A stretch of 64,000 bases of DNA from Antarctobacter sediminis (GCF_019218285.1 NZ_JAHUZG010000001.1:868001-932000); one strand, 5' to 3'; shown: positions 1 to 8,746, counted from the stretch's first letter. Notes: a model not told the origin generated them from the sequence alone. Translations and numbers: made by a program.

Positions 1-81
1 CGGAGGCAGATCGGCGCGGGTCATCGTGCTGCCATCGGGAAGCCTGACCGCGCGCGGACCGTCGATCTTCTTGAGAAACAT
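1..81 (-). CDS. sciP: SciP/DUF1153 family CtrA-inhibitor protein, 5' part only
   Basis: Only the first 27 codons are in the window; the gene continues past the left edge. They read MFLKKIDGPRAVRLPDG then STMTRADLPP, the characteristic N-terminus of DUF1153 proteins. In Caulobacter this family (SciP) binds CtrA and blocks activation of CtrA-dependent promoters; in Rhodobacterales it is a small conserved protein. The ATG at 81 has a GGAG ribosome site about 8 nt upstream. A near-consensus CtrA site lies about 50 bp upstream, so CtrA control is plausible. The family call is confident; function in this organism is inferred. Confidence 0.8.
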   Translation of the reverse strand, partial: MFLKKIDGPRAVRLPDGSTMTRADLPP

Positions 82-129
82 GCTGCCAACTCCAAAAACT
101 GCGTTGGAAGGCATAAAGCCACGCGGCAC

Positions 130-144
130 TTAACGACGACTGAA
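130..144 (-). promoter_or_regulatory. CtrA-like box upstream of sciP
   Basis: The plus strand reads TTAA-N7-TGAA, one mismatch from the CtrA consensus TTAA-N7-TTAA. It lies 48 bp upstream of the sciP start, in the divergent gap shared with mnmA. Only the match is observed; binding is inferred from the known CtrA/SciP circuit. Confidence 0.45.
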
Positions 145-152
145 ACGCCCCC

Positions 153-180
153 TTGAGAGTATTTCGGATTTTCCTATATT
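153..180 (+). promoter_or_regulatory. Sigma70-type promoter for mnmA
   Basis: TTGAGA (153-158), a 16-bp spacer and TATATT (175-180) form a good housekeeping promoter 26 bp upstream of the mnmA ATG at 206. It would give a short leader carrying an AAGGAGA ribosome site. Confidence 0.6.
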
Positions 181-205
181 CCCCGGCATTCCAAGGAGAG
201 ACGTC

Positions 206-1348
206 ATGCCGCTCGACACGCGCCCGCTGAATTCGCTGGGCCTGCCCAAACCGCCGTCCGAAACCCGTGTCGTCGTCGCCATGTCCGGCGGCGTGGACAG
301 TTCCGTGGTGGCCGCCATGCTGAAGGAAGAAGGCTATGATGTGGTCGGCGTGACCCTTCAGCTTTATGACCACGGCGCGGCGCTGGCCAAGAAAGGCGCC
401 TGCTGCGCGGGAATCGACATCCACGATGCGCGCCGCGTGGCGGAATCCATGGGATTCCCGCATTACGTTCTGGACTATGAAAACATCTTCCGCGAGGCGG
501 TGATCGACGAATTCGCCGACAGCTACCTTGGCGGCGCAACGCCGGTGCCCTGTATCCGCTGCAATGAACGCGTCAAGTTCAAGGACCTTCTGGAAACCGC
601 CAAGGATCTGGATGCCGATTGCATGGCCACCGGCCATTACATCCAGCGCAAACAAGGCGCGCATGGCCCCGAGCTGCATTCGGCCGAAGACGCCTCGCGC
701 GACCAAAGCTATTTCCTGTTCTCGACCACACCGGAGCAGTTGGATTTCCTGCGTTTCCCGCTGGGCCACCTGCCCTCCAAGGACGAAACCCGCGCGCTGG
801 CGGCGAAATATGGTCTGAGCGTGGCGATGAAGCCCGACAGTCAGGACATCTGCTTTGTTCCCGACGGCAACTACGCCGCCGTGATCGAAAAGCTGCGCCC
901 CGGCGCTGCCGAACCGGGTGAGATCGTCCATGCGGACGGCCGCGTTCTGGGTGAACACAATGGCGTCATCCATTACACCATCGGCCAGCGGCGCGGCCTT
1001 GGCATCGGTGGCCTGTCCGATCCGCTCTACGTGGTGAAACTGGACGTCGAGAACCGCAAGGTGGTGGTCGGCCCGAAAGAGATGTTGGCCACACGCAAGA
1101 TTCCCGTGCGCGAAATCAACTGGCTGGGTGACGATCCCTTCACCAGCCGCGACGAATGGGAACTGCTGGTCAAGGTCCGCTCAACCCGCCCCCCGCGTGA
1201 GGCCGTCATCCGCCCGATTTCGGACACCGAGGCCGAAATCGAATTGCTGGTGGCCGAAGAGGGCGTCAGCCCGGGGCAGGCCTGCGTTTTCTACGCGCCC
1301 GAGGGCTCACGCATCTTCGGCGGCGGCTGGATCTGGCGCGGATACTGA
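206..1348 (+). CDS. mnmA: tRNA-specific 2-thiouridylase MnmA
   Basis: This cytoplasmic ATP-dependent enzyme puts sulfur on C2 of the wobble uridine (U34) of tRNA-Lys, -Glu and -Gln. The 380-residue protein carries the N-type PP-loop SGGVDSS at residues 27-33. The catalytic cysteine pair is C116 (PVPCIRC) and C216 (SQDICFV), spaced as in E. coli MnmA. The C-terminal half has the usual beta-barrel part. The ATG at 206 follows AAGGAGA by 6 nt. The N-terminus is about 14 residues longer than in E. coli, which is common in alphaproteobacteria. It is a single-gene unit, followed by a strong terminator at 1408-1440 and a convergent phosphatase gene. Confidence 0.97.
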   Translation: MPLDTRPLNSLGLPKPPSETRVVVAMSGGVDSSVVAAMLKEEGYDVVGVTLQLYDHGAALAKKGACCAGIDIHDARRVAESMGFPHYVLDYENIFREAVIDEFADSYLGGATPVPCIRCNERVKFKDLLETAKDLDADCMATGHYIQRKQGAHGPELHSAEDASRDQSYFLFSTTPEQLDFLRFPLGHLPSKDETRALAAKYGLSVAMKPDSQDICFVPDGNYAAVIEKLRPGAAEPGEIVHADGRVLGEHNGVIHYTIGQRRGLGIGGLSDPLYVVKLDVENRKVVVGPKEMLATRKIPVREINWLGDDPFTSRDEWELLVKVRSTRPPREAVIRPISDTEAEIELLVAEEGVSPGQACVFYAPEGSRIFGGGWIWRGY

Positions 1349-1407
1349 CCCGCAAAGCCACCCTCTGCGGGCTTCTGCCCGAAGCCCCTGCCACCGGTTA
1401 ACAATCA

Positions 1408-1440
1408 CCGCGCCCCCATGTCCGGGGCGCGGTTTTCTTT
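1408..1440 (+). terminator. Rho-independent terminator of mnmA
   Basis: A perfect 9-bp stem (CCGCGCCCC at 1408-1416 with GGGGCGCGG at 1424-1432), a 7-nt loop and the tail TTTTCTTT lie about 60 bp after the mnmA stop. Confidence 0.85.
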
Positions 1441-1457
1441 CCAAAGGAAGCTTGGCG

Positions 1458-3032
1458 TCAGGCGCGTTCCGGGTCCAGCGTGACCGACCAAAGCTCGACA
1501 TCCGCGCGATCCATCAGGCGCACTTTCATCTGCTCGGTGGCACCGTCGATATCCACGAGACCAAAGAACTGTAGCCCCATCGACGGCGGCAGGTTCGCGC
1601 CCTGCTCGGCAGTCGGCGCTTTTACGAATTTCACTTCGGGGCCAAAAGTCATGTCCAGACCGTTGGGGCCAAAAGTGCCCGCGTGGATCGGCCCCGAAAC
1701 GAATTCCCAGAACGGTTCAAAGTCCTGAAAAGCCGCCCGGTCGGGCGAATAATGATGCGCCGCCGTGTAATGCACATCGGCGGTCAGCCAGACCGTGTTC
1801 TTGACGCCCGCCGTCTTGATAAAGCGCAGAAGGTCCGCAATTTCCAACTCACGGCCCTTGGCATCGCCGTCGTCACCGTTTGCGATGGCTTCGACACCGG
1901 ATTGCGTGGCCCACTGATCCCAGACAATGACACCGATCGGCATATCCGAGGCGATCACTTTCCAAGTGGCATCGGATTGCGCCAGCTCCCGCTTCAGCCA
2001 GGCCACCTGTTCGGCCCCCAGACCACGGCTGTCCGGCGTCATGTCGGATTGCATACCGTCCGAGTTCGGCCCGCGATAGCTGCGCAGATCCAGAAAGAAC
2101 ACGTCCAGCATGGGACCGTAAGAAATCTTGCGATACACGCGACCGGGTTCCGCGGGCGTATAGCGGATCGGAGCCATCTCGTGAAAGGCCCGCCCCGCCC
2201 GCGCCGCCAGCACATCGACCGATTTTTCGGTATAGCGGTCATCCGCGGTCAGATCCTTGGACGCCGACCAGTTGTTCACAACCTCATGGTCATCCCACTG
2301 GAAAAAGGTCGGCAGTTGCGCATTCATCGCCTGCAAATGCGCGTCCATCATGTTGTATTTCCACTGGCCACGGAACTCGGCAAGCGTCTCTGCCACCTTG
2401 CGCTTTTCCTCGATCAGCGTGGTGTTCTTCCAAATCACCTCGCCATCTTTCTCGACCTCGTCCTTCATCGGACCGTCGGCATAGATCGTGTCGCCGGAAT
2501 GGATGAAGAAATCAGGCTCATGACCGGCCATGGTGGCATAGGTCAGCATCCCCTCGTCATCGATGCCCCAGCCCTGACCAGCGGTATCCCCGGACCATGC
2601 AAAACGCACCGACCGGCGCGATCCGGGCGCCGTACGGAACCGGCCGGTGATCGGCTCGGAAACGGCATTCACATCGTTCAGATCGGCAGCGGTGAACCGG
2701 TAGAAAACCTCCTGATCCGAGACCAGCCCCGTCAACAGGCGCTTGACGGCGAAATCGCTCTCGGGCAGCGCGTTCAGCGGCGCCAGACGGCGCGCATCGG
2801 CAAAGCTCTCCGTGGTCGACACTTCCATCATCACCCGGGACGGGCGATCCGTGCGGGTCCAGATCATGCCGCTGGACAGATCGACATCGCCGGACTGGAC
2901 ACCATGCGTAAACACCGGACGCGCACCCGCGCGCGAAATCGCGGGCATGGCCAGCGAGGCCGCAAATGCAGTGGAACCGGCAAGGAAACCGCGACGGCTG
3001 GGACGCGGCAAGAGGAGACGGGCTTTGGACAT
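1458..3032 (-). CDS. phoD: PhoD-type alkaline phosphatase/phosphodiesterase, Tat-exported
   Basis: This 524-residue protein of the PhoD metallophosphatase family hydrolyses phosphomono- or diesters in the periplasm or outside the cell. The N-terminus has a twin-arginine signal, SRRGFLAG (about residues 12-19), followed by a hydrophobic stretch ending in an Ala-rich cleavage region. The PhoD N-terminal domain follows (THGVQSGDV, SSGMIWTRTD). The metal site includes WSGDTAGQGWG, HSGDTIYADG, WDDHEVVNN and, late in the protein, TADVHYTA. The known family uses Ca2+ and Fe3+. The ATG at 3032 has an AGGTGA-like ribosome site. It is monocistronic, with mnmA converging on its 3' end. No clear Pho box was found upstream. 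Confidence 0.9.
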   Translation of the reverse strand: MSKARLLLPRPSRRGFLAGSTAFAASLAMPAISRAGARPVFTHGVQSGDVDLSSGMIWTRTDRPSRVMMEVSTTESFADARRLAPLNALPESDFAVKRLLTGLVSDQEVFYRFTAADLNDVNAVSEPITGRFRTAPGSRRSVRFAWSGDTAGQGWGIDDEGMLTYATMAGHEPDFFIHSGDTIYADGPMKDEVEKDGEVIWKNTTLIEEKRKVAETLAEFRGQWKYNMMDAHLQAMNAQLPTFFQWDDHEVVNNWSASKDLTADDRYTEKSVDVLAARAGRAFHEMAPIRYTPAEPGRVYRKISYGPMLDVFFLDLRSYRGPNSDGMQSDMTPDSRGLGAEQVAWLKRELAQSDATWKVIASDMPIGVIVWDQWATQSGVEAIANGDDGDAKGRELEIADLLRFIKTAGVKNTVWLTADVHYTAAHHYSPDRAAFQDFEPFWEFVSGPIHAGTFGPNGLDMTFGPEVKFVKAPTAEQGANLPPSMGLQFFGLVDIDGATEQMKVRLMDRADVELWSVTLDPERA

Positions 3033-3160
3033 GGCATGTCACCTGGAAATTGTTGGAAAAAGCCCCGCACGGGGACCCGCCCTAAGTCTCCAGCCGACAC
3101 GACATTGCCGTTGCGATCTTGCGACGTTTCCAAGAAGCCTTTGTAACAGACACCGCCCCA

Positions 3161-3225
3161 CTGTTTCTTCTTGGCGACAATACTCCGGGGAGTCGCAGCA
3201 CCGCTGCGACGGGGCAGCGCCCCGC
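3161..3225 (-). repeat. Structured intergenic repeat, copy A
   Basis: On the minus strand this reads GGGGCGCTGCCCC, then a hairpin (GTCGCAG-cggtg-CTGCGAC, plus positions 3192-3210), then TCCCCGG-AGTATT and AAGAAGAAAC. Copy B at 43723-43781 has the same order of parts but a different, still base-paired hairpin. It sits between the ketoacyl synthase stop and the phosphatase start, in the direction of transcription. Confidence 0.7.
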
Positions 3226-3296
3226 ACCAAGGCGCGGGCCACAGGCCCGGGCCGAGGCAAACCGCGCGCCGCAAGGCGCTCCTTCAGGTCAGAGCC

Positions 3297-4505
3297 TCAG
3301 GCCCGGCCCAGAACCAGAACCGCGTTCAACCCGCCAAAGGCAAAGGCGTTCGACAGAACCACGTCCACCTCAGCCTCGCGCGCCTCGTTGGGCACCACGT
3401 CCAGCGCGCATTCGGGGTCCGGCTCCTCATAGCCGATGGTCGGCGCGATCACCCCGTCCTTCAGCGCCATCAGGCAGGCAAGCAGTTCCACCGCGCCGGT
3501 GCCCCCGATCAGGTGGCCGTGCATCGATTTGGTGGATGAAATCATCAGGTTGTCTGCATGGGTGCCAAAGACATCCGCCACCGCGGCGCATTCAGTCTTG
3601 TCGTTGGCCGCCGTCCCGGTGCCATGCGCATTGATATAGCCGACCCGGTCCCGCGCCACTCCGGCATCCTTCAGCGCCCCCGAGATCGCCCGCGCCGCGC
3701 CCTGTTTGGACGGCATGACAATATCCGCCGCGTCCGAACTCATGGCAAAACCCAGCACTTCACCCAGAATCTCGGCGCCGCGCGCCTTGGCGTGTTCGTA
3801 TTCCTCGAAAACGAAGATCCCCGCACCTTCGCCCTGCACCATGCCGTTGCGGGTGGCGGAAAACGGGCGGCACGCGTCCTTGGACATGACCCGCAACCCT
3901 TCCCATGCCTTGATCCCGCCAAAGCACAACATGGATTCCGAGCCGCCGGTGATCATCGCCGTGCACATGCCGGCACGGATCATCTGGAACGCCTGCCCCA
4001 TCGCGTGGTTGGAACTGGCGCAGGCCGTCGCCACGGTGAACGATGGCCCGCGCAGGTTGAATTCCATCGACACATGGCTTGTGGCCGCATTGTTCATCAG
4101 CTTGGGCACGACGAATGGGTGAACCCGGTTCTTGCCTTCCTCGTAGACGGCCCGGTAATTTTCGTCCTGCGTCGTCAGACCGCCCCCCGAGGTGCCCAGC
4201 ACCACGCCCGACCGATCCGCCAGCTCTCCGCTGAAATCCAGCCCGGATTGTGCCATGGCCTGCCGGGCCGCCAACAGCGTGAACTGCGTGAACCGGTCAT
4301 ACAGGGCCAGTTGCTGCCGGTTAAAGACGCTTTCGGGCTCGAACCCCTTGACCTGGCCGCCGATGCGGATGGCCAGACGTTCGACATCGCGAAACTCCAG
4401 CTCGGAAATCCCGCAACGGCCCTCGCGCATCGCCTCCAGCGTCGTGGGCACGTCCTGACCCAGCGCGTTGATCGTGCCCGCGCCGGTGATGACGACGCGC
4501 TTCAC
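3297..4505 (-). CDS. Beta-ketoacyl-ACP synthase (KAS II/FabF-like) of the lpxD-acp cluster
   Basis: This condensing enzyme elongates acyl chains on acyl carrier protein using malonyl-ACP. The 402-residue thiolase-fold protein has the KAS I/II triad: Cys162 (TACASSNHA), His294 (NAHGTGT) and His331 (KSMHGHLIGG), plus Lys326. It starts at GTG 4505, whose GTGA overlaps the TGA of the acyl carrier protein gene, so the two are translationally coupled. Its neighbours are an ACP and an LpxD-type acyltransferase, so it more likely makes a special acyl chain for lipid A or another envelope lipid than serves as the housekeeping FabF, which usually sits in fabD-fabG-acpP-fabF. The enzyme class is sure; the dedicated role is inferred. 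Confidence 0.9.
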   Translation of the reverse strand: MKRVVITGAGTINALGQDVPTTLEAMREGRCGISELEFRDVERLAIRIGGQVKGFEPESVFNRQQLALYDRFTQFTLLAARQAMAQSGLDFSGELADRSGVVLGTSGGGLTTQDENYRAVYEEGKNRVHPFVVPKLMNNAATSHVSMEFNLRGPSFTVATACASSNHAMGQAFQMIRAGMCTAMITGGSESMLCFGGIKAWEGLRVMSKDACRPFSATRNGMVQGEGAGIFVFEEYEHAKARGAEILGEVLGFAMSSDAADIVMPSKQGAARAISGALKDAGVARDRVGYINAHGTGTAANDKTECAAVADVFGTHADNLMISSTKSMHGHLIGGTGAVELLACLMALKDGVIAPTIGYEEPDPECALDVVPNEAREAEVDVVLSNAFAFGGLNAVLVLGRA

Positions 4506-4762
4506 GATTTCTGCTCGGCAATCAGCTTTTCGATGCCTTCGACGATCTTCGCCACCGAAGAAATGTCGAAATCGGATTCCGACGGATCGTTGGCGTTGAA
4601 GGGAACGGAGATGTCGAAACGTTCCTCGATGGCAAAGATCGCCTCCACCAGTCCCAGCGAGTCGATCCCCAGGTCCTCGGGTGTGCTTTCCATCGTCACG
4701 TCCGAAACATCGAGCATTGCCTGCTCTGCGATGATCTCAACCACCTGTTCCTTGACGGTCAT
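4502..4762 (-). CDS. Acyl carrier protein, second (specialised) type
   Basis: This small acidic carrier holds the growing acyl chain on 4'-phosphopantetheine. From ATG 4762 it has 86 residues, with the attachment site at Ser35 in LGIDSLG. The stretch after it (LVEAIFAIEERFDISVPF) is the usual helix II/III region. An upstream in-frame ATG at 4807 would add 15 residues and overlap the lpxD stop (TAA at 4802-4800). I prefer 4762 because the family normally begins just before the first helix, but its ribosome site (AAAGGGC) is modest, so 4807 is possible. It lies between lpxD-like and KAS genes with overlapping or near-overlapping ends, suggesting one operon and a dedicated partner set. Confidence 0.9.
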   Translation of the reverse strand: MTVKEQVVEIIAEQAMLDVSDVTMESTPEDLGIDSLGLVEAIFAIEERFDISVPFNANDPSESDFDISSVAKIVEGIEKLIAEQKS

Positions 4763-4799
4763 GCCCTTTGCCCCGCGCTTGTCCAGAATTGTCGGACAC

Positions 4800-5891
4800 T
4801 TAGTCATTTCCCATCAGCTTTGAAACCGATTTCTTCAGGTCTGCGACGTCGCGGAACAGCCGTGGCAGGCGACGCAGGCCCTTGTAGGCCTCAACGTGCT
4901 GTTCCATCTTCATCGCCGGATAGCCCAGCATGACCCGGCCGGCCGGCACGTTGGTCAGTACGATGGTGGCCCCGCCAAGGATCGCGCGGTCGCCGATACG
5001 CAGGTTATCGGACACGCCAACCTTGCCGCCCAGCACCACGTTGTCGCCCACAACGGTCGACCCTGCCATGCCGACATGACCGCATAGCAGGCAATCACGC
5101 CCGATCACCACGTTATGGCCAATCTGAACGAGGTTGTCGATTTTGGTGCCATCCCCGATGCGGGTATCGCGGATCGTGCCCCGGTCGATTGTCGACCCGG
5201 CGCCGACCTCGACATCGTCACCGATGGTAACCGACCCAAGGCTGGCGATACGGGCCCAGGACTGGGCGCTGTCATTGCCTTCTTCGCCCAGCGAGGCACG
5301 CGCTTTTTCAACGCCGGACAGTTCCGGCGTGACAAAAGAAAATCCGTCGCCCCCGATGATGGCGCCCGGTTGCCCGATAAAGCGTTGACCGATGACCACC
5401 CCGGCCATGATCCGCACGCCGGAATGCAGGATCGCATCCTCGCCGATCACTGTGTCACGCCCGACATAACACTGGGGCCCGATCACCGAGCCAGCACCGA
5501 TGCGCGCCCCGGCCTCGATCACCGTGAAAGGACCGACGCTGACGCCTTCGCCCAGTTCGGCCGACCCATCCACCGCAGATTGCGGGTGCACGCCAACAGG
5601 ATAGCCTTGCCCCGGATCCATCATGCCCGTCAGGCCGGACATGGCAAAACGTGGCCGTTCCGCCATCAGCGCCGCCTCCAGCCCAAGCGCGCGCCAGTCG
5701 GTGCCGGCAGGCACCAGCGCAGCACGCGCCTGACCTTCGCCCAGAGCGTCGAGGAATTCGGGCTTGGCGGCCAGCGCAAGCTGGTCCGGACCGGCGTCGG
5801 CCGGTTCGGCCAACCCGGTGACGGACAATGAAACAGCGCCCTCGGCAGTCATGCCAAGGGCGCGCGCGATCTCTTCGATGGTGTAAGTCAT
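4800..5891 (-). CDS. lpxD: LpxD-type UDP-3-O-acylglucosamine N-acyltransferase
   Basis: Enzymes of this family transfer a 3-hydroxyacyl chain from ACP to the amine of UDP-3-O-acyl-GlcN in lipid A synthesis. The 363-residue protein has a short N-terminal uridine-binding-type domain, then a long left-handed beta-helix of hexapeptide repeats (about residues 100-320). The catalytic-type histidine is in QIGHNVVIG, and GDGFSFV matches the family's GDGFGFA loop. The start at ATG 5891 follows GGGAGA. The 40 upstream ORF codons are Cys/Pro-rich and unlike the family, so I excluded them. Housekeeping lpxD normally lies with bamA-fabZ-lpxA; here it goes with an ACP and a KAS, so it may be a second copy. 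A hairpin covers its ribosome site (5897-5927). Confidence 0.88.
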   Translation of the reverse strand: MTYTIEEIARALGMTAEGAVSLSVTGLAEPADAGPDQLALAAKPEFLDALGEGQARAALVPAGTDWRALGLEAALMAERPRFAMSGLTGMMDPGQGYPVGVHPQSAVDGSAELGEGVSVGPFTVIEAGARIGAGSVIGPQCYVGRDTVIGEDAILHSGVRIMAGVVIGQRFIGQPGAIIGGDGFSFVTPELSGVEKARASLGEEGNDSAQSWARIASLGSVTIGDDVEVGAGSTIDRGTIRDTRIGDGTKIDNLVQIGHNVVIGRDCLLCGHVGMAGSTVVGDNVVLGGKVGVSDNLRIGDRAILGGATIVLTNVPAGRVMLGYPAMKMEQHVEAYKGLRRLPRLFRDVADLKKSVSKLMGND

Positions 5892-5896
5892 GGGAT

Positions 5897-5927
5897 CTCC
5901 CGGACTTGGCAAGGCTTTGTCCGGGAG
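5897..5927 (-). promoter_or_regulatory. Hairpin covering the lpxD ribosome-binding site
   Basis: On the minus strand CTCCCGGAC (5927-5919) can pair perfectly over 9 bp with GTCCGGGAG (5905-5897), leaving a 13-nt loop. The 3' arm contains the GGGAG ribosome site of the lpxD ATG at 5891. There is no U-tract, so it is not a normal terminator. It fills the 40-nt gap after the transpeptidase stop and could limit lpxD translation unless opened. Confidence 0.5.
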
Positions 5928-5931
5928 AGGT

Positions 5932-7557
5932 TTAGCTGCGCCCGACGCGCAGGGCCACCCCCTCATTGGACAAGGCCCGCCACAGCAGCTCATCCCGGCC
6001 ATAGACATCATTGCGATAGTTCATCTGGCCTTTCGCCTTGGTAAAGGCGGTGCGGTAGATCAGGTGCACCGGCACCGGCTCTTCCAGCGGGATCCGGGTG
6101 TTTTCACCCGAACGGTGGATCCGTTTGAAATAGGCCTCGGCGTCATCGACCTGTTTGCTGAGCAGTTCGTAAGCGAACTCATGCGGGTCATCCAGACGAA
6201 TACAACCATGGCTGAAGGTCCGCACCTCTCGCTTGAACAGGTGCTGCGACGGCGTGTCGTGCAGATAGATGTTGTACTTGTTCGGAAACAGGAACTTGAC
6301 CGATCCCAGCGCATTGCTCGGCCCCGGACGCTGCCGCATGGTAAAGGGGAAACTGCCTGAATTGGCATAGGCGGCGGCCGTCTCGCGGCTGACGACGCGG
6401 CCGCGGTAGTCGACGATTTCCAGGTGGCCCGCCGCATAGGGATTGGACCGGATGGCGGGCAGGTATTCGCCTCGGATGATCGACTGCGGAATGAACCAAT
6501 ACGGGTTGATGACCACCAGTTCCATCACGTCGGAAAATTCAGGCGTGCGGCGATCGCGTCCCTGCGCCCCGATCACGGAACGGGTTTCAAAGGTCAGCTT
6601 GTCGTCGTCGATGATCTGGGCATGGAAATCCACCAGATTGACAAGGATGTGCCGCTTGCCGCGCCCGTCAGGCAGGTTCAGCCAGCGCTCGCGCTCCATC
6701 GCGACCATGATCGACTTCAGCCGCTCTTCGGGGCCGACGTTGATGGCGCGCAACGTGCCGCTCCCGGCGATACCGTCCGCCTCGATGGCGTGGTCTTCCT
6801 GAAACTCGCGTACCGCGGCCTCCATCTCGGCATCATAGGTCATGCTGAGCGACGGCTTCATGTAGCCCATGGCCGTCAGACGGTTGCGAAGCGCCACAAC
6901 CGCGTTGCCGCTGTTGCCCGGGCGCAAGCTTCCGCCCGGAACGGTCGGCCCCCATCCGCCGTGGTTGATCTTGTGTTCCAACCGCAGCTTTGCCCGCATC
7001 AGGCGGGTATATTCAGGGCTGCTGGGTACAAGGCTAAGAAAGACCGCGCGCGGATCTTCCTGTGTCAGCCGTGTCAGCAGCATATCCGGGTCGCGACGCG
7101 GTAGGTCGCGCTTGATGCCTTCGACGATCTTGCCGGGCTCGAGGATGCCGGATTGCAGATCATTGGCGAACTGGATGAAGGTACGGGTCAGTTCGATCTC
7201 AAGCAATCCGCGTGACCGGCCGTCGGTAGCCTGGCTCAGACGTCGCATCAGCCGTTCGGGGTCATAACGTCCGGAGGGCAGACCGTGGTCATCGGCCAGC
7301 GAAAAGGCCTCCATCAGGGCAAGCCGGCGTGCTCGATCTTCTTCTCCGGCACCGGTCCAGATCGGCGCGAAATCCCGAGCACGGTAGAAAGCGCCGATCC
7401 GGTCGTCATCGGCGATATTCTCGGCGACCGCCTGTTTGTAGGCCGTCACCTTGAGCGTCAGACCATCCTCGGCGGCAAGCGGCAGCGCCGCACCCAGCCA
7501 GAGAGCCCCTGCCGCCACCGCGGCGCGGACGACTGTTCTTGCTTCGCTTCGGTACAT
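5932..7557 (-). CDS. ldtD: Murein L,D-transpeptidase (YcbB/LdtD type)
   Basis: This periplasmic enzyme makes 3-3 cross-links in peptidoglycan or attaches proteins to it. Read from ATG 7557 it has 541 residues: an N-terminal signal/anchor (hydrophobic about 10-29), a helical region, a peptidoglycan-binding domain near 210-275 ([20 protein letters not shown]), and the YkuD catalytic domain with SHGCIRL (catalytic Cys452). The upstream ATG at 7572 is in frame, but AAGGA lies 8 nt before 7557, so I chose the shorter start. It is transcribed toward lpxD with a 40-nt gap. Divergent from it is a DUF882 gene, the same pairing as ycbB-ycbK in E. coli. Confidence 0.92.
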   Translation of the reverse strand: MYRSEARTVVRAAVAAGALWLGAALPLAAEDGLTLKVTAYKQAVAENIADDDRIGAFYRARDFAPIWTGAGEEDRARRLALMEAFSLADDHGLPSGRYDPERLMRRLSQATDGRSRGLLEIELTRTFIQFANDLQSGILEPGKIVEGIKRDLPRRDPDMLLTRLTQEDPRAVFLSLVPSSPEYTRLMRAKLRLEHKINHGGWGPTVPGGSLRPGNSGNAVVALRNRLTAMGYMKPSLSMTYDAEMEAAVREFQEDHAIEADGIAGSGTLRAINVGPEERLKSIMVAMERERWLNLPDGRGKRHILVNLVDFHAQIIDDDKLTFETRSVIGAQGRDRRTPEFSDVMELVVINPYWFIPQSIIRGEYLPAIRSNPYAAGHLEIVDYRGRVVSRETAAAYANSGSFPFTMRQRPGPSNALGSVKFLFPNKYNIYLHDTPSQHLFKREVRTFSHGCIRLDDPHEFAYELLSKQVDDAEAYFKRIHRSGENTRIPLEEPVPVHLIYRTAFTKAKGQMNYRNDVYGRDELLWRALSNEGVALRVGRS

Positions 7558-7892
7558 GCTCAAATCCTTCATCGACCAACTATCCCCGAAAACACATTGC
7601 CGACAGGGCCATAGACCTGTCTATTCACAAATCCGCCAAGAGTCGACATTCCGGCGCAATGGCCTCGCCGTGACCGAAATGTGTCACACCTGCGCAAACT
7701 GGCCACAGTTTGAGAAGGGTGGGCAAAATCCCGCCAATTCCCCCTTGATCATTATAAATCGTCATAAATCGCCCTTTTTAGGCCACACGATTCGTGTCAT
7801 ATACCTATTGGCATCTGGGGATAGATGGCAGGTGGCGCACAACGATGCGCCCAGAATCAGGTAACACGGCGACCACGGGACAGGCGGTCATC
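7558..7892. other. Divergent regulatory gap between ldtD and the DUF882 gene
   Basis: These 335 bp contain no convincing gene. They are more AT-rich than their surroundings around 7745-7800 and carry a direct repeat, ATAAATCG at 7754-7761 and 7764-7771, with a 10-bp period. That spacing could suit a regulator binding one face of the helix. TTTAGG...TATACC near 7778-7806 is a weak promoter candidate for the rightward gene. Confidence 0.4.
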
Positions 7893-8462
7893 ATGACAGA
7901 GACAAACAGCGGCGGGATGACCCGTCGGGCACTTCTTGGCGCGTTCGCGGCGACAGCGGTTGCAGCGGCTCCGACCTACTCAAACGCAGCTGGCTTTCTG
8001 CGCGGCGCAGGCGACATCCGGCGCATCCGCATGCATTCCGGCCGCACGGGCGAACGGGTCGATATGATCTATTGGATCGAGGGCGAATACCTCGCCGACG
8101 CGATCAAAGAGATCAACTATTTCATGCGCGACTGGCGCAACAACCAGATCAAGTCGATCGACACACGGACGATCGACATCATGGCAGCGGCGCACAACCT
8201 GCTGGATGTGTCTGAACCTTACATGCTGATTTCCGGCTATCGCAGCCCTGCAACCAACGCGATGCTTCGGTCACGCTCTTCCGGCGTTGCCAAGAATTCG
8301 CGTCACCTGGTGGGCCAGGCGGCGGACCTTCGTCTGTCCTCGCGGTCGGTCAGCCAGATGTACAGCGCGGCCAAGGCCTGTAATGCAGGCGGCGTCGGTC
8401 GCTACACCCGGTCCAACTTTGTTCACATGGACTGCGGTCCGGTGCGTTCCTGGGGCAGCTAA
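7893..8462 (+). CDS. DUF882 (YcbK-type, M15-like) peptidoglycan protein, Tat signal
   Basis: A 189-residue exported protein. The N-terminus has a twin-arginine signal (MTRRALLGAF, then an Ala-rich stretch). The rest is the DUF882 domain related to zinc D-Ala-D-Ala peptidases of the M15 family. The metal-binding pattern is visible as SRHLVGQAADLR (H...D) and, near the end, NFVHMDCG. The probable substrate is peptidoglycan, but the activity of this family is not well established. The start could also be ATG 7917, directly at MTRR. It lies divergent from ldtD, as ycbK does beside ycbB in E. coli. A terminator follows at 8506-8537. Confidence 0.85.
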   Translation: MTETNSGGMTRRALLGAFAATAVAAAPTYSNAAGFLRGAGDIRRIRMHSGRTGERVDMIYWIEGEYLADAIKEINYFMRDWRNNQIKSIDTRTIDIMAAAHNLLDVSEPYMLISGYRSPATNAMLRSRSSGVAKNSRHLVGQAADLRLSSRSVSQMYSAAKACNAGGVGRYTRSNFVHMDCGPVRSWGS

Positions 8463-8505
8463 GCCTTTTCTCCCCCAAACCTCCGTTCTCTGTTTCCCCT
8501 ACCAC

Positions 8506-8537
8506 GGGCGTCCCTTCGCGGGGCGCCTTTTGTTTTT
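8506..8537 (+). terminator. Terminator of the DUF882 gene
   Basis: The arms GGCGTCCC (8507-8514) and GGGGCGCC (8520-8527), with one G-U pair and a 5-nt loop, are followed by TTTTGTTTTT. Confidence 0.85.
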
Positions 8538-8601
8538 CGCCGATCCGGCTGTTTGACGGTAGTCAGGTATTCCCTACGCGCCCCGTTCGAACCTGCGATC
8601 T

Positions 8602-8656
8602 GAAAAACAAACGCGCCGCGCCCGGAGAGGTTCCGGGCACGGGCGCATTTTTTTCT
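8602..8656. terminator. Bidirectional terminator between the DUF882 gene and tRNA-Asp
   Basis: A GC-rich hairpin (8612-8646) with arms GCGCC..GCCCGG and CCGGGC..GGCGC is flanked on the right by a plus-strand T-run (8648-8654). On the left are A-rich bases that read as TTTGTTTTT on the minus strand. It can end the leftward tRNA transcript and stop rightward read-through. Confidence 0.75.
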
Positions 8657-8669
8657 TTCGGAGTGAAAG

Positions 8670-8746
8670 TGGCGCGGTTGACGGGGCTCGAACCCGCGAC
8701 CCCCGGCGTGACAGGCCGGTACTCTAACCAACTGAGCTACAACCGC
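8670..8746 (-). tRNA. tRNA-Asp (GTC), copy 2 of a tandem pair
   Basis: On the minus strand the gene begins GCGGTTGTAGCTCAG and folds as a full cloverleaf. The anticodon stem CCGGC/GCCGG encloses the loop CTGTCAC, giving anticodon GTC (aspartate). The T-arm is GCGGG-TTCGAGC-CCCGT, with the outer pair non-standard. The acceptor stem GCGGTTG/CAACCGC is perfect, the discriminator is G, and CCA is encoded. It is identical to the copy at 8783-8859 and probably co-transcribed with it. Confidence 0.97.

Noticed and set aside
3033-3160. Pho box upstream of phoD
   Set aside because: CTGTTAC occurs once on the minus strand, but there is no second half-site at 11 bp.
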